Shown here in pieces: positions 5,581 to 8,495 of a DNA stretch of 8,495 nucleotides (the stretch's first letter is position 1; each line of letters begins with the position of its first letter). The stretch lies in assembly GCA_038246575.1 (NCBI GenBank), contig JBBRVU010000177.1, positions 1 to 8,495 of the forward strand. Direction: 5' to 3'. Source of the DNA: JACCUZ01 sp038246575. GTDB taxonomy: Bacteria > Actinomycetota > Actinomycetes > JACCUZ01. Made by a program: the position numbers and the translations under genes. The notes beneath the pieces are model-generated. The model searched no databases. It was not told the DNA's origin and saw nothing but the letters and a program-made list of their open reading frames with translations.

Positions 5581-6717
5581 CTAGCGAGATGGTGCAATTG
5601 CGCGAGTTCGCTCCACTTCGTCCAGCAGCGCCCGCTCGCGGCCGGCGAAGTCGGGCACCTGCTGCCCGCGGACGAGACGGGCCCGCAAGAACGCCAGCTC
5701 AGTGGCGGCCTGCTGGAAGTCGCGCATCGAGCGCACCCCGCGGCGGCCGTACCGTTCCTCGGCCCAGCGCTGGGCCGCGCGCCGCTGGGGCAGCGAGGCG
5801 AGCATCGGCACGTCGGCCGGATCCAGCCACCCGGTCTCGACATAGGCCGGCAGCTGCTCAGCGACCGTCCGGCCCTCCAGGCGGCGCGACCAGACAGCGA
5901 CGCCGATGGTCAGCGCGAACGCCGGCACCATGACCACGACGTACCCGGTGAGGAAGCCCTGCAGGCCGGAGAGGGAGGCCCAGTTCCAGGTGGCGTGCAG
6001 GAGCACCGCCAGCAGGTAGCCAACCACCGGAGCGCCGATCCGCAGGGCTGAGCTGCGGGTGCGCGCGGCGAGCCCGATGCCGATGCCGATCATCGCGGTG
6101 AACAACGGGTGCGCGAACGGCGAGAGGACGCCGCGCAGCACGAAGGTCAGACCGGCGGCAAAGATCCCGCCGGAGACGCCGAGCTCCTGGTCGCCGGCGA
6201 GAAAGGCCCGGCCGAAGTACAGGACGTTCTCGGTGAAGGCGAAGCCGAGCCCGGCCAGGCCGGCGAGCACGATGCCGTCGACGACCCCGTCGAGCTCGTT
6301 GCGCCGGAACCACAGCACGAGCAGGACGGCCATGCCCTTTGCCGCCTCCTCGATCCAGGGCGCCACGAGCACGGCTGTCGCGGCCATGCCGTCCGAGGGG
6401 CCGCCGGTGCGCGCGATCGCCACGGCGCTGGCGGTGTTGAGCACGGCGGCGGCCAACGCGGCGACGGTCGCGCCCCAGAAGAACGCGAAGAGCAGGAGGC
6501 CGCGGGGCTCCGGCTCGTAGCGGTCCAGCCAACGCAGCGCGCCGAGCACGAAGGGCAGCGGCAGGGCCGCGAGGCACAGCCCGATGAGGAAGCCGGTCGT
6601 CCCGGTCGATGAGGTGACGACGCCGAGCACCACCAGCCCGGCAAGCGCCATCAGGACGGCGAGGAACGCGGCGAGCAGTAGTCGCTGCAGCCGCTCCCAG
6701 TGCCCTGAATGGATCAC
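5581..6717 (-). CDS. PrsW-family intramembrane metalloprotease
   Basis: The product is 378 residues. PrsW proteases cut membrane-bound substrates within the bilayer; the Bacillus subtilis member performs the first cut of anti-sigma factor RsiW. All hallmark motifs are present: DRYEPEPR at 65-72, EEAAKG at 123-128, FTENVLYF at 161-168 (E163), the histidine in AHPLFTAMIGIGIG (H203) and LLHATWNW at 239-246 (H241). The glutamates and histidines are the expected metal ligands and catalytic residues. About eight hydrophobic segments lie between 13 and 277. Residues 278-378 are a charged, Arg/Glu-rich tail, probably cytosolic. The GTG start at 6717 follows a -10-like TAGGCT by six bases, so the transcript is probably leaderless. 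No anti-sigma factor gene is visible nearby, so the substrate is unknown. The cyclic-di-GMP gene follows after 60 bp. Confidence 0.92.
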   Translation of the reverse strand: MIHSGHWERLQRLLLAAFLAVLMALAGLVVLGVVTSSTGTTGFLIGLCLAALPLPFVLGALRWLDRYEPEPRGLLLFAFFWGATVAALAAAVLNTASAVAIARTGGPSDGMAATAVLVAPWIEEAAKGMAVLLVLWFRRNELDGVVDGIVLAGLAGLGFAFTENVLYFGRAFLAGDQELGVSGGIFAAGLTFVLRGVLSPFAHPLFTAMIGIGIGLAARTRSSALRIGAPVVGYLLAVLLHATWNWASLSGLQGFLTGYVVVMVPAFALTIGVAVWSRRLEGRTVAEQLPAYVETGWLDPADVPMLASLPQRRAAQRWAEERYGRRGVRSMRDFQQAATELAFLRARLVRGQQVPDFAGRERALLDEVERTRAIAPSR

Positions 6718-6723
6718 CGGTCG

Positions 6724-6729
6724 AGCCTA
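6724..6729 (-). promoter_or_regulatory. -10 element of a probable leaderless PrsW promoter
   Basis: On the minus strand TAGGCT is followed by six bases and then GTG at 6717. A transcription start seven bases beyond the hexamer would fall on the G of the start codon, and no Shine-Dalgarno sequence is visible. This is the arrangement known for leaderless mRNAs in Actinobacteria. The -35 region is not convincing. Confidence 0.55.
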
Positions 6730-6796
6730 ACGGGCGGTCGCAGAATGACCTGCCTCGACGGGATTGGCGCGGACCGGTCGGGGCATCCGTGCACCC

Positions 6797-6838
6797 AGAT
6801 GGGGGTCGGCTTACGGCAGGGGACGCCGGCCCCCATCT
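6797..6838. promoter_or_regulatory. Large inverted repeat between divergent promoters
   Basis: The arm AGATGGGGGTCGGC at 6797-6810 is complementary to GCCGGCCCCCATCT at 6825-6838, with 13 of 14 positions Watson-Crick and the other a possible G-U pair. The loop is 14 bases (6811-6824). It lies 79 bp from the PrsW start and 33 bp from the aminotransferase start. Its right arm reaches the expected -35 region of the latter. It is upstream of both genes, so it is more likely an operator or cruciform than a terminator. Confidence 0.6.
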
Positions 6839-6858
6839 CCAGACACTCGCGGTTGCCC

Positions 6859-6864
6859 TAGCGT
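6859..6864 (+). promoter_or_regulatory. -10 element of a probable leaderless aminotransferase promoter
   Basis: TAGCGT is followed by seven bases and then ATG at 6872-6874, so transcription would begin at or within a base of the start codon. No Shine-Dalgarno sequence precedes the ATG. No good -35 hexamer is visible; the right arm of the 6797-6838 dyad occupies that place. Confidence 0.5.
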
Positions 6865-6871
6865 CGCGGTC

Positions 6872-8248
6872 ATGCGACCCGACTCGCCCAGCACACTGCC
6901 GTACACCCCTGACGCCGTCGCCGGCATCACCGCGCGCGAGCGGGAGCGGTTCGTCGCCGAGCATCCCCGCAGCGCCGAGCTCTTCGAGCAGGCCCGGGCC
7001 GTCATGCCGGGCGGCGTCCCGATGAGCTGGATGGTCAAGTGGCCGGGGCCGTTCCCCGTGTTCGTCGCGGAGGCGACCGGCGCGCACTTCCGCGACGTCG
7101 ACGGCCTCGACTACGTCGACCTGTGCCTCGGCGACACCGGGGCGATGACTGGTCACTCACCGGCGGCGACCGTCGAGGTCGTGCGCCACCAGGTCGGGCA
7201 CGGCATCACCGCGATGTTGCCGACCGAGGACTCGATCACGGTCGCGTCCGACCTGCGACGGCGGTTCGGCCTCCCGCTGTGGCAGTTCACCCTCTCGGCG
7301 ACCGACGCGAACCGGCATGCGATCCGCTTTGCCAGGCACGTGACCGGACGGCGCAAGGTCGTCGTGCACGACTACTGCTACCACGGCAGCGTCGACGAGA
7401 CCTTCGCGACGCTGGACGACTCGGGACGCACCGTGTCGCGGCGGGGCAACATCGGAGCGCCCGTCGACCCCGCCGAGACCACGATCGTGGTGGAGTTCAA
7501 CGACGTGGACGGCCTGGAGCGGGCGCTGGCCACGGGCGAGGTCGCTGCCGTGCTCTGCGAGCCGGCGCTGACCAACGTGGGCATCGTCCTGCCCGACCCC
7601 GGCTACCACGACGCTCTGCGCGAGCTGACCCGTCGTCACGACGTACTCCTGATCATCGACGAGACGCACACGATGTCGGCCGGGCCGGGCGGCTACACCG
7701 GCGCCCACGGCCTGGAGCCGGACCTGCTCACCGTCGGCAAGGCGATCGCGGGTGGCATCCCCGCCGGCGCGTTCGGCATGACCGCCGAGGTCGCGGCCCG
7801 GATCGCGGCGCTGGTCGACCTGGAGGACATCGACGTGGGCGGGATCGGCGGCACGCTGGCCGGCAACGCCCTCTCGCTCGCCGCGATGCGGGTGACGCTG
7901 ACCGAGGTGCTGACCGACGGGGCGTACGAAGTGATGGTGCCGCTTGCCGACCGGTGGGCCGACGGCGTGGACGCGGGGATCGCGGCGCACGGGCTGCCGT
8001 GGCACTGCAACCGGCTCGGGGCCCGGGCGGAGTACACCTTCACCCCCCGCGCTCCGCGGACCGGTGCGGAGGCGCACGCGGCGGGGGACTTCGCCCTCGA
8101 GCAGCTGCTGCACCTGTACGCGCTGAACCGGGGCATCCTCCTCACGCCGTTCCACAACATGGCGCTGATGTCCCCGGCCACCACCGGGGCAGACGTCGAC
8201 CGGCACACCGAGGCCTTCCACGAGGTGCTCGCCGAGCTGGCCAGCTAG
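6872..8248 (+). CDS. Class III PLP-dependent aminotransferase (GSA-aminomutase-like)
   Basis: The 458-residue product has the fold-type I pattern of class III aminotransferases and is closest in style to glutamate-1-semialdehyde aminomutase (HemL-like) proteins. IIDETHT (261-267) carries the aspartate D263 that holds the pyridine nitrogen. LTVGKAIAGGIPAGAFG (286-302) carries K290, the PLP Schiff-base lysine. YCYHGS (168-173) is the usual cofactor-stacking segment. The phosphate-binding segment reads SATDANRHAIRFAR (142-155) where HemL has a SGTEA type of sequence, so this is probably not HemL itself. Substrate is unknown; amino-acid or amine transamination is expected. The ATG at 6872 was chosen because it sits seven bases after a -10 element; the frame stays open to 6764, across the inverted repeat. 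The gene appears monocistronic and divergent from PrsW. Confidence 0.9.
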   Translation: MRPDSPSTLPYTPDAVAGITARERERFVAEHPRSAELFEQARAVMPGGVPMSWMVKWPGPFPVFVAEATGAHFRDVDGLDYVDLCLGDTGAMTGHSPAATVEVVRHQVGHGITAMLPTEDSITVASDLRRRFGLPLWQFTLSATDANRHAIRFARHVTGRRKVVVHDYCYHGSVDETFATLDDSGRTVSRRGNIGAPVDPAETTIVVEFNDVDGLERALATGEVAAVLCEPALTNVGIVLPDPGYHDALRELTRRHDVLLIIDETHTMSAGPGGYTGAHGLEPDLLTVGKAIAGGIPAGAFGMTAEVAARIAALVDLEDIDVGGIGGTLAGNALSLAAMRVTLTEVLTDGAYEVMVPLADRWADGVDAGIAAHGLPWHCNRLGARAEYTFTPRAPRTGAEAHAAGDFALEQLLHLYALNRGILLTPFHNMALMSPATTGADVDRHTEAFHEVLAELAS

Positions 8249-8284
8249 CTGCTGCGCCCGGAGGGGGTGCAAACGAGTGATGCG

Positions 8285-8329
8285 GAAGTGGACCGGGCTG
8301 GGCCGGGGGGTAGCCATCCGGGCCACTTC
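8285..8329 (+). terminator. Inverted repeat after the aminotransferase gene
   Basis: GAAGTGG at 8285-8291 pairs with CCACTTC at 8323-8329. After one mismatch, CCGG (8293-8296) pairs with CCGG (8318-8321), leaving a G-rich loop of about 21 bases. It lies 36 bp after the stop codon and has no U-tract. It may end the aminotransferase transcript. Confidence 0.4.
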
Positions 8330-8332
8330 GGA

Positions 8333-8379
8333 ATGACCCGAGTAGGTCATGGCGGTCCAAATCCGGTCATACCTAGTCT
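8333..8379 (+). promoter_or_regulatory. Operator-like repeats and -10 element before the last gene
   Basis: ATGACC (8333-8338) and GGTCAT (8345-8350) form a perfect inverted repeat with a six-base spacer. A third GGTCAT stands at 8365-8370, exactly 20 bp after the second, on the same face of the helix. TAGTCT at 8374-8379 fits a TANNNT -10 element and would give a leader of about 46 bases. The repeats would therefore cover the -35 region. Confidence 0.45.
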
Positions 8380-8431
8380 TGGGACGCGCTGCAGACGCGG
8401 GCGTGGTGGCAACGGGGCGAGAGGAGGGCCA

Positions 8432-8495
8432 GTGGCGCGCAAGGCCGACACTCGCCTCGAGGACCCGCTGGCTCTCGACGAGATCGAGCTCTACG
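8432..8495 (+). CDS. Start of an unrecognised gene, cut by the window edge
   Basis: Only the first 21 residues are visible: MARKADTRLEDPLALDEIELY if the GTG is read as Met. The GTG at 8432 has a strong AGGAGG at 8422-8427, and the codons use G or C at nearly every third position, which supports a real gene. The segment is charged, with a basic start and an acidic, probably helical stretch from residue 9; there is no signal peptide or membrane segment. A cytosolic protein is likely. The family cannot be named from this much sequence. The repeats at 8333-8370 suggest that it is regulated. Confidence 0.65.
   Translation, partial: MARKADTRLEDPLALDEIELY

Noticed and set aside
6764..6871. Extended start of the aminotransferase
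   Set aside because: The extension is Arg/Gly-rich, has no ribosome binding site, and covers the inverted repeat and the -10 element.
7157..8350. 397-residue minus-strand open frame
   Set aside because: It is antisense to the aminotransferase, with an Arg/Val/Gly-rich product and no recognisable domain.
1..8495. tRNA or rRNA genes
   Set aside because: I saw no cloverleaf-like or rRNA-like stretch on either strand by eye; a tRNA search would be decisive.

Overview
The window is high-GC bacterial DNA with strong G/C bias at third codon positions, GTG as well as ATG starts, and apparently leaderless promoters. It also carries a gene for a release factor of the acVLRF1 type, a family known from Actinobacteria. 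I infer an actinobacterium, possibly of the Nocardioides group; the genus-level guess is weak.

Left part (1-1282): the window opens in the last codons of an IS481-family transposase. The insertion sequence's right end abuts a CTAG target site at 121-124. About 400 bases without a convincing gene follow, holding a 15-bp minisatellite. A 63-bp element with perfect 16-bp terminal inverted repeats comes next, then a short hairpin. These hairpins lie just beyond the stop codon of a small secreted Gly/Asn-rich protein on the minus strand (643-930). A 352-bp divergent intergenic region with a repeated, hairpin-forming 5' leader leads into a small polytopic membrane protein on the plus strand (1283-1828).

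Middle part (1825-5520): an acVLRF1-type peptidyl-tRNA hydrolase on the minus strand is tail-to-tail with the membrane protein; both stop codons lie in one CTAG. It is divergent from a 109-aa zinc-ribbon protein of unknown function (2560-2889). That protein converges on an 872-aa MASE1-PAS-GGDEF-EAL cyclic-di-GMP enzyme whose catalytic motifs all look intact.

Right part (5581-8495): a PrsW-type intramembrane metalloprotease lies 60 bp upstream of the cyclic-di-GMP gene on the same strand, so the two may form an operon. Divergent from PrsW is a class III, glutamate-1-semialdehyde-aminomutase-like aminotransferase. Both genes appear to have leaderless promoters, and a 42-bp near-perfect inverted repeat sits between them. 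The window ends in the first 21 codons of an unrecognised gene preceded by an operator-like set of repeats.

No single pathway joins these genes. The pieces most worth following up are the acVLRF1/zinc-ribbon divergent pair, the PrsW/cyclic-di-GMP pair, the inverted repeat at 6797-6838, and the compact hairpin elements at 529-626. I do not see an unmistakable new defence or mobile system.
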